Assembly (NCBI GenBank): GCA_009746045.1
Contig: RPFO01000256.1
Span: 952,429 to 1,016,428, forward strand
Source: Mesostigma viride
Taxonomy: Eukaryota > Streptophyta > Mesostigmatophyceae > Mesostigmatales > Mesostigmataceae
Length of the DNA stretch: 64,000 nt
Direction of reading: 5' to 3'
The notes under the pieces were generated by a model, which saw nothing but the letters and a program-made list of their open reading frames with translations, was not told where the DNA came from and did no database searches. Made by a program: the position numbers and the translations under genes. This document shows, piece by piece, positions 1 to 11,594 of this stretch (positions within the stretch are counted from its first letter, which is position 1; each line of letters begins with the position of its first letter).

Positions 1-1067
1 CCCGAGGTTAGCAAGCTAGATCACAAGTGGCTTGTTCATTCCCTGCTCGAGAAGCTTAACCTTGAGCGTAACACCTTTGCCATGATCACCACAGGCTTGG
101 CCACCCATTGGGAGTCGATGAAAGAGGCTCTCGATTATGTTAAGCTAGCCCTGGGTCCACTGTGTCAGGACTCAGCTCCTCCCCCCTCTACCTCTTCCCC
201 CCTGCTGTCAAGCGGGCCCGGGGGAGGAATCAGATGAGGAGGGTAAGGCCAGGAAGGCCAAGGACAAGCGTCCTGTGACGCTAGGGGAGGTGAAGACTCT
301 TATGAGTCAGTTTGTTAAGAGCCTCAAGGGCAAGGGCAAGGGCAAGGGCAAGGGCAAGGGCAAGGGGCAGGGGAAGGGGAAGGGTAGGTCATCCCCCCAG
401 GGGGAACGCTAACAAGTCTTCTGGGGCTGGGTCCTCCACCCCCAAGAAGGATGTGAAATGTGTGCGTTGTGGGCGTCGTGGACACAGCAAGGACAAGTGC
501 CACAAACACAAGGAGCACCTGGCGCACCTGGAGGTGCTCTGCCACAAGTGCCTGGGACCGCCTCACGGGGACCCCGCCAAGTGCACCAAGGAGCCGTGGC
601 AGCCCCCTAAATGTAAGTCCTCACACCCTCACACGTGTCATGATGAGTCGTGTCCCCTACACCACCCAATATCCAGCTCCACTGCCCAGGCAGGGACACA
701 GGATGGGAGGATGTTGACAGGATGTCAAGTTAACTCTGTTACCTCTCACTCTCCACCTTCATGCTCAGCTGTCAAGGCTGTAAGCAAGGTTGGCAAAGTG
801 TTGAAGTATTACACAGAAACCTCTGACAGTGAACCCAGGTTCACCTCCTTGATACCCAAGGTGTCCAGGGTCATGACCCAAGCTCTTAGTAACATCAGTT
901 ATGAGGAGCTGGCATTGCAACTGCACTTACTGTATGGTCATGAGACATGTGCAGAGGTGGTAGCAGCTGCATTGGGAGGTACGGCACTCAGGAAGGCATG
1001 TCAGCTGATCAGAAAACACTGTCAGCACTGCCAAATGTATGCACCTAAACCACCCAAGTGGCATGTA
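1..1067 (+). pseudogene. gag: Copia-A gag tail and start of integrase, interrupted
   Basis: This piece encodes the Gag C-terminal part and the beginning of Pol. A lysine/glycine alternating tract (coding from about 325-390, nucleic-acid-binding character) is followed by a CX2CX4HX4C zinc knuckle (CVRCGRRGHSKDKC, near 460) and a second Cys/His cluster (CHKCLGPPHGDPAKC, near 540). After a linker comes the integrase N-terminal HHCC zinc module: Hx4H near 930 and CQHC near 1025. The K/G tract and the knuckles are in different frames because of an indel in a C/G run near 393-404; copy B is intact at that spot but frameshifted later. Coding stops at 1067, where the giant transposon is inserted. Confidence 0.85.
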
Positions 1068-1131
1068 GGGTGGTCCCACGCGGAATGGGGTAGATTTTTG
1101 CAAGAAAAAAACGCTAATTTCAATCGTCCGA
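1068..1131 (+). repeat. Left terminal inverted repeat of giant transposon
   Basis: The sequence is the reverse complement of 28130-28202: 24 perfect terminal bases, then a shared stretch with a run of seven A and ending CAATCGTCCGA, offset by about 10 bp. It is preceded by the TGTA duplication. Confidence 0.93.
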
Positions 1132-1515
1132 AAACCGGACATTGCGCCGAAATTCTTGCCGAAAATTTGGCAGCCGAGCGAATTTTTCGCCCGACGGACT
1201 TTGCGCCGAAATTTTGTGTCTGCCGTGCTTCGAACTCAACCGACTCCTGCTGTTGCGTGCACTTTGTCCGATGCCTGCAGGCCACGCACGAATTTTGCGA
1301 CCGAAATATGACGACTAGACAAGTTTATCGACGACCTACATCGATCTATTGCCACTTTTGAAGTCCTTGGCTTGCTAGCAGCTTTTGATTATCAATGCCG
1401 GGAACAAAATTGCCGAAATTTTTTATTGAATCAGTACATATATGTGCACATGTCCGTAATTTTATCATTCGCAATTTTGACATTGTCGGAGTATTTGACA
1501 ACTTAGGCATTGCGC

Positions 1516-2154
1516 CTAGAAAAAGGTGCCCCATCCGTCGATGTCAAAATCGCCGAAGGAGTACACTCCCTGGTACTGGTCTCCCCTGTAGTTGGGAGGC
1601 TCGCCTGTATACATTTTGGTGTTCCACTTGGCCCCGCCGTTCTCCGCAGCAGCCAGGAACTCCTGCTGGGCCTCGGCCCTCAGGCGCATCATTGATACAT
1701 TGGGAGAGCCCGGAATTTCCGTGCTCTCCACCACCACTCTCGCCTGATTGTCAGGCACGCATTGGTAAGCAGGGTTCAAATCTGAATCGGGTGGCACCAG
1801 ATCGATCATGCCATTGCCGAACGCAATGACACCTGCACCCCACTGTGCAGAAGGTCCGAGCAACTCTACATCAATTCTGATGTTTGCAGCGTGCTCATTT
1901 TTGTCGACCATCACATAGGTATGCTGAGAACCGAAAATATTGCTCTGCTCCATTTGTGACAGTGTTAAATTTCGGCAAGGTTGGCTGCTTGCAATCGACA
2001 GGAAATTGGTGACCCCGACAGCCAGACGCGCAAGGGTTATAACTGCAGGTAGAACCCAAAATTTGTCGATAAGGAGTAATGGAAGGGCACGACCACCAGT
2101 CACTAGTATTCGCTTCACCGGACACCTTTTCAGCTTCCGGATAAAATTCAGCAA
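1516..2154 (-). CDS. Hypothetical protein next to left TIR of giant transposon
   Basis: Open frame of 212 codons, about 380 bp inside the left inverted repeat, in the same direction as the transposase gene. Residues ~1-25 are basic, and residues ~24-55 hold a hydrophobic stretch that could be a membrane segment, although an internal Met near residue 68 would give a shorter soluble protein. The rest is acidic to neutral, rich in Asn, Gly and Asp, and ends in an aromatic/Gly-rich tail. I recognise no family. It could be a real accessory gene, the last exon of a spliced gene, or a chance frame; position and length make a real gene moderately likely. Confidence 0.45.
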   Translation of the reverse strand: MLNFIRKLKRCPVKRILVTGGRALPLLLIDKFWVLPAVITLARLAVGVTNFLSIASSQPCRNLTLSQMEQSNIFGSQHTYVMVDKNEHAANIRIDVELLGPSAQWGAGVIAFGNGMIDLVPPDSDLNPAYQCVPDNQARVVVESTEIPGSPNVSMMRLRAEAQQEFLAAAENGGAKWNTKMYTGEPPNYRGDQYQGVYSFGDFDIDGWGTFF

Positions 2155-2751
2155 GAGCAGCGGCGATTAGATACTAAATATTGCGTTATTGGTTCGTACC
2201 GTACCCAGACAAAAATTGTACTAGTGACGCAATTGTACTAGGCGGAATGACAACTGCGCCCGGCAAATAAGTATTTATTGCTCCAACCCCACAAACTTGT
2301 TCCGGAGCTGTTCGAAGCGAAGAGCAATGGAAGGGATCGGACCCGAGCCAGATTTGAGTGCGGAACATGATGGCTGGCCTACCTCACTCCGAACATTAAT
2401 GTGGACCCGGGTTCGAATCCTGTCAGTGCTATTCGCTTCGAACAGTTCCGGAACGATTTTTTTTGTGGGGGTGGAGCAATAAATTCTCGACATGCAGAAA
2501 CAAATGTCGAAATCCTTATCATTATTTAAATATACAGCATAAAATTATGTTGCAGTAAAAAATAACTGTTAATTGAAGGCCGCAAAAAATTATCAACTAC
2601 CCTTAAACTTGACCACAGAAAGATCTCGAAAAATATATACAATATATGCGGCCACCTTTTTACACCCTACTGAAGCCCCACTCTAAAGATATAATACGAG
2701 CCGAAACTAGGGCGTCGTCTACCCGCAGCGAGACCCCAATTTCTTGTTAAT
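2155..2751. other. Non-coding spacer with MITE-like insert
   Basis: No convincing gene. It holds the inverted-repeat element at 2274-2483 and AT-rich sequence downstream of the transposase stop codon. Confidence 0.6.
2274..2483. mobile_element. MITE-like 210-bp element with long inverted ends
   Basis: The left end reads TTTATTGCTCCAACCCCACA and then covers a stretch through GTTCCGGA and CTGTTCGAAGCGAA; the right end is its reverse complement, ending GGAGCAATAAA, for about 45 bp of imperfect arm. The core carries GGTTCGAATCC (2410-2420), a match to the RNA polymerase III B-box, but no clear tRNA cloverleaf. It is probably a short non-autonomous element inside the giant transposon; a folded-back duplicate or SINE-derived piece is also possible. 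Confidence 0.6.
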
Positions 2752-5700
2752 TTAAGTCGGTGCCGGCCCCTCCGGGGCTTCATCCTTGATCACCAGCGTA
2801 GTAAGCCACTTGTCGAGCTCCTTGCTCATCCTGATGTCGGCACACATTCCGTCGCTGCGCACGCGTGCTTCTAGCCGGAGAGCCGGAGCGACGCAGAGAT
2901 AGCAATTCACAAGCTCGGGCTGGCGTGACGGTGGCCAATCCTCAACGTTGAGCGTGAAATGCAGGGGGTCATGCTTATCCCGCTTCCAAATCCGAACGGG
3001 AAGAATGCCGTTCCCGGCGAGGAACAGCTCCTTCTCCCGTCCGTTCCGGCCCTCGACCCACCTCTCGAAGTTCTCGTCTAACACGATCGGCCCGGCTTCG
3101 CTTACAACCTCAGCCAACCAGAACGGGTGGATGGGATCGTGATCCGTGTCCTTGTCCGATGGAACTGCCACATAGTCGTGGAGTCTCATCTGCCGGCCCA
3201 TCGCCTCCCGCTTGTCCTTCAGCTGCTCCCCCCGCGTCACCATGCGAACCGGAGGGTTGGGCTGGCTCGGTGGCAGCAAACGGACAGTTTTCATCGAGCT
3301 TCCTGCATCATTGAACTCGATGATAAACGACCACTCGCTTAGACATCCCTCAAACCGCCCAGCCAAACAGGGCGGACAGTAGCAGGAATAGCGCCTAATC
3401 ATCAAAAGGCCAGGGTCGGACTTGTCCAGTCGCCACCAATGCGCCTTCTTGATGCCAGGCACCTCCTCAACCTCCGCGCGTCGGCCGGACTCGACGTCCT
3501 GTCATCAAATAGTTAGGACAAAAAGAATACCGTTCAAATTAGCAAAATTGACCAAAAACCAATAAAACAGGGTATAGCTGCAGAGAGACCCCTTAAAAAA
3601 AAATTAACGACAAGACATCAAGTGATCAAAATTCGACACAGGGTATAGCTGCAGAGAGACCCCATTCGAATCATAATAACAACGTACGACAAGATATCAA
3701 GTGATCAAAATTCGACACAGGGTATAGCTGCAGAGAGACCCCATTCGAATCATAATAACAACGTACGACAAGATATCAAGTGATCGAAATTCGACACAGG
3801 GTATAGCTGCAGAGAGACCCCTTCATACCGAAAGAACAAGCGAAATTTCATACCTAAAAGAAAAGCAACCCATGGACAGTATATAGGGTCTCTCTGCAGA
3901 GATACCTTTATTGGGTTTGAATTTTTATAGAACAGCGGCAGTTGACGTCTTAAAACCTGAAATAACACAAAATTCCGTACCGGGGGTAAAAGGAAGAAGT
4001 GGCGAGTGACGTTCTCGGCCCGCGCGCGGGCCGACTCCCTGCTCGATGTCTTGCCGCCCTGCCAGTTCTGGTTCAAGTAGGCGACTAGCTGGTGGGTCTC
4101 AAGTATGTGCTGGTTTTCGGGAATCCTCTGCATTTCCCTCAAGACGCACTTGCACTTCGCTCCTTGACCATCCACCTCCCCCTTCCCATGCTGCTCCCCC
4201 ATGTAGTGGAACTCAAAGGCCTGCAGGTCGGGATCCCCCATGAGCAGACCGTTAATCTGGTTAATCACGTACCTGGACTTAAACTGCACCGCGCAGTTGT
4301 CCGAGCACATGTACAGGTTTCGCACCTCTACCCCTACTTCTACCCGCAGGGTTTCCAGAATCTTGCGAAGAGCGTATACGAGTGCGCGCTCGCCCCGCTT
4401 GATACTGGAATCCCCCAGGAAAAAGAAGACGCGCTTTTCCAGCTCGCCGTTGAGCCGATAACGCACGATCATGGGCATCAGGATGTGGCTGCGCTTGTGG
4501 AAGTACTGCGACTGCAGTTGGACGTAGCTGCTGTTCTCGTAGTTCTCGGCCCAGTCGCCGTGCACGAGCACGTCCCCCTCTCTCAGATTCTTCTCCCGAT
4601 CCTTGATTGTATCCGCCTGCGACCAGGCCGTAAAGCAGTGCACGGTGAACTTGTCCCACATCTTAAGAATCTCGTCCCGCAGCTCAGCTGGGGTGGACCT
4701 CATTTGGACTTGCTCGGGCCGCTTCACCTTCTTCGCCGCCCTGCCATCGGTCTCGCCCTGTTTCGCAAAGGTCCGCAGACAGTTTCGATTTGCAATAAAA
4801 TCGCATTTCGATAAGATAACTGCAACTCACAAAGGGTCTCGCTGCAGCTATAGGTCACAAAAAAAAAAGTCAACAACATATTAACGGAGAAATAAAATCG
4901 AAACCAACTCACATTCACCCGTCGGGTCACAGTCTGCTCCACCATCTCGAACTTGAACCAATTCAGAATCTCCGTGGAATTCTTGTCCCGATCACACTGC
5001 ACCCAGTTATTATGGATGCCGCATGATTCCTCAGGACAGAACCCCTCCACACACGCCATCTTCAGTATGCGGTGAACCCTCTCCGTCCTCGGCACCCCAT
5101 CTTCGTCCTCCACCAGCCTCTCAGAAATGTCGAGGTCTTCCAGGTCCCGTCCCCGCCATTCATCTTCCCCCTCCCCCTCTTCCATCCCCCCGCCCATTCC
5201 GCCCCCTTCACGCAGCCCGTTATCCCTGCCGTCAGTCTCGGCGGACACCGGGCAGTGAAAGTGCTTGATCCAGTCCGTCGAGTGAATGGCTTTCCACATT
5301 CCGCAAGTACCGTCCGGCTCTCTGTACTTGGAGCATCCCGCACACTCCGCGCCACACTTGCAGTTCTTGCCGTGGTTCGCATTGGAGTGCTTGGTCCACG
5401 CCCCCATGGCCGACTGCATGGTGACGTGCTTCTCACACGCGCACAGGTTCCTCTCCTTCCACTTGCCCTTGATGCAATCGGGCGCGTATTTGCAGAAGGT
5501 CGTGTAGCCCACGTGAATGCCCACGTCCTTATCATACTGGTTACTCCTTTTGTTCCAGTACGCATGCTTTTCGAGAAAGTGATTGTACATGTCCTCCTTG
5601 GAGGTCATGTAATAGCGCGCTCCCTCAACGGCGACGAGCACCCCGTGATTGCCACGACCCTCCCTGCTGTAAGTGCGCTTGACATCCTTCATCTGGGAGG

Positions 5701-6837
5701 AGGCGCGCGACTCATCATCGTGCATCCACGCGTCCACTATCGCGTCAATCACGAATTGCGGCAAAGGGCGCCCCTTGCGAGCCTGCGCGTGTCTGAGGTA
5801 GTCCAACTTCTGCTGCCTTCGTATCGCGCGAATTCCGCGAATCTTCTTGGCGTCCATCCCCGTCAGGTTCTCCAACTCCGCGGCCGAAAACTCCTTCTCC
5901 AAGTCGTCACCACAGTAAAGCGTGGACATCAGCACCATCCTGACGTCTCTGTCTGCGTCGCTTTTGGTCAGACCATCAAAAAAGCCGTTAATCCGAGCCA
6001 CCCAGAACCTGTTCAGTTCTGCCATCCGCTCCTGATTGTAAAGCTTTTTCGCCTCCTCATGATACTTCCCGTGACCTAGTTCAGCGGCCCTAGAGTTAAA
6101 GCCAGCAATCATCTGGTCGAAAGCCGGCCCCCGCCCCTCGGGTTTTGTCATCGCCTGAGCCGCTTCAAACGCCTGGTCAGCGAAATATTCCCCAATAACC
6201 CTCTTTGATTTCGAGTATTCTCCCGGCCGCTTGACTTCCTTGGCTTCAGGCTGCGCTGGATTCTGGTTCTCATCTCCGAAAACCCTTTTTGCGCCAGTTG
6301 ACTGCTTCGTCCCGGTGTTCAACTTAATTGCACTGAATCCTGGACGACCGGACGCAAGGGCGAAAACTCCCACCCGTTCGCGTGCTGCATGCCATGACGA
6401 CCGGCACAACGAAATCCATGCAAATCGAGTATCGTTGGGAAAAGCGACAATTACAGACAAAGTTCGAAAGTGTATCATTTTTTACCACGATTGGGGTCTA
6501 GCTGCAGCTAGACCCTTAGAGGGGCTTTTTCCGTTAGACGAAAAGATTACCTGATGTGGTGAACTTAGCATACCCCGACCAAGATTGGGGTCTCGCTGCA
6601 GCTAGACCCTTCATTGCGGCGTGCGATTGTTAAATCACAGACTTCTGATTCATTAATTTTATAGCAACCATAAAGAGGGTCTAGCTGCAGCGAGACCCTT
6701 GAATTTAAGCTATTGCTTGTGGTTATAAATGGTCTAGCTGCAGAGAGACCCCAATAAGGACGAAAAGATTTCAGGTTTTCCTCACCTTCGCGGCTCATTC
6801 TCTTATTAGTTCTCCCAGAACACTCAGATACCTGCAT
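2752..6837 (-). CDS. Spliced DDD/E transposase of the giant transposon (Sola-like?)
   Basis: Likely exons on the minus strand: a short first exon ~6837-6792 (ends at a GTGAGG donor), 6478-4913, 4762-3983 and 3499-2752. The 4913/4762 junction (GTGAGT...CAG) and the 3983/3499 junction (GTACGG...GACAG) keep the frame. The large exon has a basic N-terminal half and a Cys/His-rich module (residues ~340-400 of that exon, many CxC and CxxC pairs). The next exon holds the catalytic core: D in HGDWAENY, D in CSDNCAVQFK, and D (or E) in HGKGEVDGQG, spaced about 85 and 43 residues. The last exon contains a BAH-like stretch (DYVAVPSDKD...PFWLAEV). The layout matches DDD/E transposases with a D(F/W)AENY signature seen in invertebrate repeats; the superfamily is inferred. 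It would cut and join the 1068/28202 ends. No break was noticed, so it may be functional. Confidence 0.8.
3500..3982 (-). repeat. Transposase intron with tandem palindrome array
   Basis: This intron holds four tandem units of about 78 bp, each starting with a GGGTATAGCTGCAGAGAGAC palindrome variant (3570, 3641, 3720, 3799), followed by a conserved tail with CAAGATATCAAGTGATC. A fifth, oppositely varied palindrome lies at 3886-3906. The second and third units are nearly identical, so the array grew recently. Confidence 0.85.
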
Positions 6838-8295
6838 GGCGAGAATAACAAAAATAACACAGTAGCATTGATAAAATTGTTTATCAGAAAATATATATAC
6901 TAATTACAGTATATTTTGCAAAAGATTTTATAATATATTGTGAATAGCATGGTTAAATTCCACATACTTTAATAATATGGTATGTTAAAGTATATAGAAT
7001 CATTATTTAGTAAATCATTTACAAGAAAAAGTGGTATAGACTATTATTATTATATAGTTCGGCAATCTATGATAGTAAGACGTACCGGATGTCAGGTTTA
7101 TCAGCGGCCTCCAGGGCTATAGCGTCTCGCTGCAGCGTGAGTTTGGTGCTATGACTGATTTCAGTAGATGTGCAGAAAAAAATTTATTTCCATGACCACA
7201 CCAGGAATCGAACCCAGAACCTCATTGTACATTTCGCATGGTAACGATGTCAGCCAAACATCCGAATGTTCCCAGGTAAATGGGCTGGAGGTCGTCTCTT
7301 TTTATACCTGCGGCCACAAGCACGGGTGACGGCATATTGGATGTCGTCCAATCCGCTAGCTTGGTTCCAAAAGATGGGATCGAGCTTTTGCACCAGCGCC
7401 GCGCTTCCAGTTTTCAGTTCCGTGGGGAGGAACGAGGATGCCACGTTTCCAATTTTTTCAATACCGTTCAGCCCTGTGACGCCGCGTCCGTTTTGCGAAT
7501 TGCGACCGTCCCATCGCCCATCGAAAAAGAAGCGCAGCCGCAGAGAGACCCCATAGCTGATACGAGCTGCCATATCGTTTCGACGTTTGCATGCTACCTG
7601 CTGGATTATAAAATCCTACGTTGATACCTGCCTGGTGCCGGAAGTTTACAAGGAAATCGGTCTGCTTTCGCCGCACAACGAAAAAAAGGTGAGCTTTTGC
7701 CGCATCCTGGATGGTAGGCTGACTAAAATTGTTCTATCAAAAACGGCAACTAAACAGCGCATGCACGCCGACGACACAGTTAGCCAGCTGGGCGAAGACA
7801 TGTCCTTGCTGCCATCGCAAGAAACTCTATGTTGCAGCAAGAGTGATAAAAATGTCTGGCTTCCTTCTTTTCGTTGCTAGCTAAACCCTGCAGACATCTC
7901 GGTAGAGTCAGCTAAGCCGATCCTAATCCACATCTGGCATCCATCCCTTTAGTCTAGTTGCCATGGAGCGTTTCTTGGTCTCGCACATGTCGATCATGGT
8001 GGTGCTAGGCTTTCACTTGGGTCACCCTTTCCATGTTTGCTATGCCTTTGGTCTGGTTAGGTTATAGGTGTAGATGTGCACATACTGCATTTGCTGCGTT
8101 TCTAATCGGTGCTCCTGTTTGATGCTTTTTTTCCCCTTCATATCGTTTCGACGTTTGCATGCTACCTGCCGGATTATAACATCGGACGTTGCTACCTGCC
8201 TGCATAACGATAGTTTGCAAGAAATCTTCATTTTGCCGAAACACAAAAAAAGGTGATCTTTTGCCGCAACGTGGATGGTAGGCTGACTAAAATTG
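6838..8295. other. Intergenic region upstream of transposase, no gene supported
   Basis: AT-rich sequence around 6840-7080 could hold the transposase promoter. Two degenerate palindromes (7122, 7535), a tRNA-like segment (7195-7262) and one copy of a direct repeat follow. Frames here are short, overlap on both strands and show no domain. Confidence 0.6.
7195..7262 (-). other. tRNA-like / SINE-like fragment
   Basis: On the minus strand a TTGGCTGACAT segment resembling an A-box is followed about 35 nt later by GGTTCGATTCC, a B-box match, in the spacing of a tRNA-derived SINE head. No complete acceptor stem was found, so it is a fragment or SINE rather than a working tRNA gene. Confidence 0.45.
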
Positions 8296-8299
8296 TGCT
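7571..8299 (+). repeat. ~165-bp direct repeat pair
   Basis: The stretch from CATATCGTTTCGACGTTTGC near 7571 through GGTAGGCTGACTAAAATTGT near 7737 recurs, diverged, at about 8141-8295. The 30-bp minisatellite starts exactly at the end of the second copy, so it arose in or beside that copy. Confidence 0.8.
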
Positions 8300-9903
8300 G
8301 CTACGTATCAATACATGTGGGGGGGTGCTGCTACGTATCAATACATGTGGGGGGGTGCTGCTACGTATCAATACATGTGGGGGGGTGCTGCTACGTATCA
8401 ATACATGTGGGGGGGTGCTGCTACGTATCAATACATGTGGGGGGGTGCTGCTACGTATCAATACATGTGGGGGGGTGCTGCTACGTATCAATACATGTGG
8501 GGGGGTGCTGCTACGTATCAATACATGTGGGGGGGTGCTGCTACGTATCAATACATGTGGGGGGGTGCTGCTACGTATCAATACATGTGGGGGGGTGCTG
8601 CTACGTATCAATACATGTGGGGGGGTGCTGCTACGTATCAATACATGTGGGGGGTGCTGCTACGTATCAATACATGTGGGGGGGTGCTGCTACGTATCAA
8701 TACATGTGGGGGGGTGCTGCTACGTATCAATACATGTGGGGGGGTGCTGCTACGTATCAATACATGTGGGGGGGTGCTGCTACGTATCAATACATGTGGG
8801 GGGGTGCTGCTACGTATCAATACATGTGGGGGGGTGCTGCTACGTATCAATACATGTGGGGGGGTGCTGCTACGTATCAATACATGTGGGGGGGTGCTGC
8901 TACGTATCAATACATGTGGGGGGGTGCTGCTACGTATCAATACATGTGGGGGGGTGCTGCTACGTATCAATACATGTGGGGGGGTGCTGCTACGTATCAA
9001 TACATGTGGGGGGGTGCTGCTACGTATCAATACATGTGGGGGGGTGCTGCTACGTATCAATACATGTGGGGGGGTGCTGCTACGTATCAATACATGTGGG
9101 GGGGTGCTGCTACGTATCAATACATGTGGGGGGGTGCTGCTACGTATCAATACATGTGGGGGGGTGCTGCTACGTATCAATACATGTGGGGGGGTGCTGC
9201 TACGTATCAATACATGTGGGGGGGTGCTGCTACGTATCAATACATGTGGGGGGGTGCTGCTACGTATCAATACATGTGGGGGGGTGCTGCTACGTATCAA
9301 TACATGTGGGGGGGTGCTGCTACGTATCAATACATGTGGGGGGGTGCTGCTACGTATCAATACATGTGGGGGGGTGCTGCTACGTATCAATACATGTGGG
9401 GGGGTGCTGCTACGTATCAATACATGTGGGGGGGTGCTGCTACGTATCAATACATGTGGGGGGTGCTGCTACGTACGTATCAATACATGTGGGGGGGTGC
9501 TGCTACGTATCAATACATGTGGGGGGGTGCTGCTACGTATCAATACATGTGGGGGGGTGCTGCTACGTATCAATACATGTGGGGGGGTGCTGCTACGTAT
9601 CAATACATGTGGGGGGGTGCTGCTACGTATCAATACATGTGGGGGGGTGCTGCTACGTATCAATACATGTGGGGGGGTGCTGCTACGTATCAATACATGT
9701 GGGGGGTGCTGCTACGTATCAATACATGTGGGGGGGTGCTGCTACGTATCAATACATGTGGGGGGGTGCTGCTACGTATCAATACATGTGGGGGGGGATG
9801 CTACGTATCAATACATGTGGGGGGGTGATGCTACGTATCAATACATGTGGGGGGTGATGCTACGTACGTATCAATACATGTGGGGGGGTGATGCTACGTA
9901 TCA
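8296..9903 (+). repeat. 30-bp minisatellite, ~53 copies
   Basis: The unit is a TGCTGCTAC, GTATCAATAC, ATGTGGGGGGG 30-mer repeated almost without change; a few units are one G shorter or carry a doubled ACGT (near 9475 and 9868). It translates in all forward frames without stops, but those frames have no coding meaning. The strand is G-run rich, so quadruplex formation is conceivable. Confidence 0.97.
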
Positions 9904-11045
9904 TTTATTTATTCATGCCATCACCCCCCCACATTTAATTATTAATGCCAGCACCCCCAACATTCATTTATTCATGCCATCACACCCCCACATTCTTTTA
10001 TTCATGGCAGCACCCCCCACATTTATTTATTCATGCCATCACACCCCCACATTTAATGATTAATGCCAGCACCCCCCAACATTCATTTATTCATGCCATC
10101 ACACCCCCACATTCTTTTATTCATGGCAGCACCCCCCACATTTATTTATTCATGCCATCACCCCCCCACATTCTTTTATTCATGGCAGCACCCCCCCACA
10201 TTTATTTATTCATGCCATCACCCCCCCACATTTAATTATTAATGCCAGCACCCCCCAACATTCATTTATTCATGCCATCACACCCCCACATTCTTTTATT
10301 CATGGCAGCACCCCCCCACATTCTTTTATTCATGGCAGCACCCCCCCACATTTATTTATTCATGCCATCACCCCCCCACATTTAATTATTAATGCCAGCA
10401 CCCCCCAACATTCATTTATTCATGCCATCACACCCCCACATTCTTTTATTCATGGCAGCACCCCCCCACATTCTTTTATTCATGGCAGCACCCCCCACAT
10501 TTATTTATTCATGCCATCACCCCCCCACATTCTTTTATTCATGGCAGCACCCCCCACATTTATTTATTCATGCCATCACCCCCCACATTCTTTTATTCAT
10601 GGCAGCACCCCCCCACATTTATTTATTCATGCCATCACCCCCCACATTTAATTATTAATGCCAGCACCCCCCAACATTCATTTATTCATGCCATCACACC
10701 CCCACATTCTTTTATTCATGGCAGCACCCCCCCACATTCTTTTATTCATGGCAGCACCCCCCACATTTATTTATTCATGCCATCACCCCCCCACATTTAA
10801 TTATTAATGCCAGCACCCCCCAACATTCATTTATTCATGCCATCACACCCCCACATTCTTTTATTCATGGCAGCACCCCCCCACATTCTTTTATTCATGG
10901 CAGCACCCCCCCACATTTATTTATTCATGCCATCACCCCCCACATTTAATTATTAATGCCAGCACCCCCCCACATGCATTTATACATAGCATCCCCCCCC
11001 ACATGTATTTATACGTAGCTTCCCCCCCCACATGTATTTATACGT
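9904..11045 (-). repeat. Second minisatellite, inverted relative to the first
   Basis: Units of ~29-30 bp with CATTTATTTATTCATGCCATCACCCCCC. Read on the minus strand they have the same frame as the first array (GGGGGGTGCTGC, then a variable core, then ATGTG). Transitional units at 10974-11045 (ACATGTATTTATACGTAGC) are almost exact reverse complements of the first array. Four sub-variants alternate, showing higher-order amplification. Confidence 0.93.
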
Positions 11046-11594
11046 GGTCGTAAGGGTCTCGCTGCGGGTAGACCCTCGGAATTTTGTTTTTGTATTGACG
11101 TTAGGGTCTCGCTGCAGCGAGACCCCAAGGAATGTCAATTTTTCATGTTTTCATGATGGGGGGTCTTTCTTTTCTCACCCTTAAAATGATTTGTTTTTGT
11201 ATCGGTGTTAGGGTCTCGCTGCAGCGAGACCCCTACGAATGTCGACTTTTAATGTTTGCAAGATGGGAGAGGGCTTTCTTCGCTCACCCTAAAAATGATT
11301 TGTTTTTGTTTGACGTTAGGGTCTCGCTGCAGCGAGACCCCTACGAATGTCGACTTTTTTATGTTTGCATGATGGGAGGTTGCTTGTTTTCGCTCACCCT
11401 AAAAATGATTTGTTTTTGCTTGAAGTGAGGGTCTCGCTGCAGCGAGACGCCAAAGTTTTGCATTAAACTAAATGTCCCTTTTAGAATCCACGAAAGGGTC
11501 TAGCTGCAGCGAGACCCTCCCCATCGTTTTTCTGCCGGTAATTCAGATTCTGAATGACATTTGTGAAACTTGCTTTTTTGATATTGTTCTGCAG
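11046..11594 (+). promoter_or_regulatory. Palindrome array upstream of the unknown large gene
   Basis: Six palindromes (11053, 11103, 11211, 11319, 11429, 11496). The middle four sit in ~108-bp tandem units containing TTTGTTTTTG and a CTCACCCTAAAAATGATT tail. A pyrimidine-rich TTCTGCAG acceptor directly precedes the ATG at 11595, so part of this may be a 5' UTR intron. A regulatory role is inferred from position only. Confidence 0.55.

Noticed and set aside
4092-6079. Plus-strand frames of 240 and 335 codons
   Set aside because: They mirror the minus-strand transposase exons, which have catalytic motifs and matching splice sites.
8253-10063. Long open frames of up to 582 codons in several frames and both strands
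   Set aside because: They are translations of the 30-bp minisatellite; a unit length divisible by three without stops keeps every frame open. No start context, no non-repeat core.
8296-11045. CRISPR-like array
   Set aside because: Units are head-to-tail identical with no unique spacers, and the context is a eukaryotic transposon.
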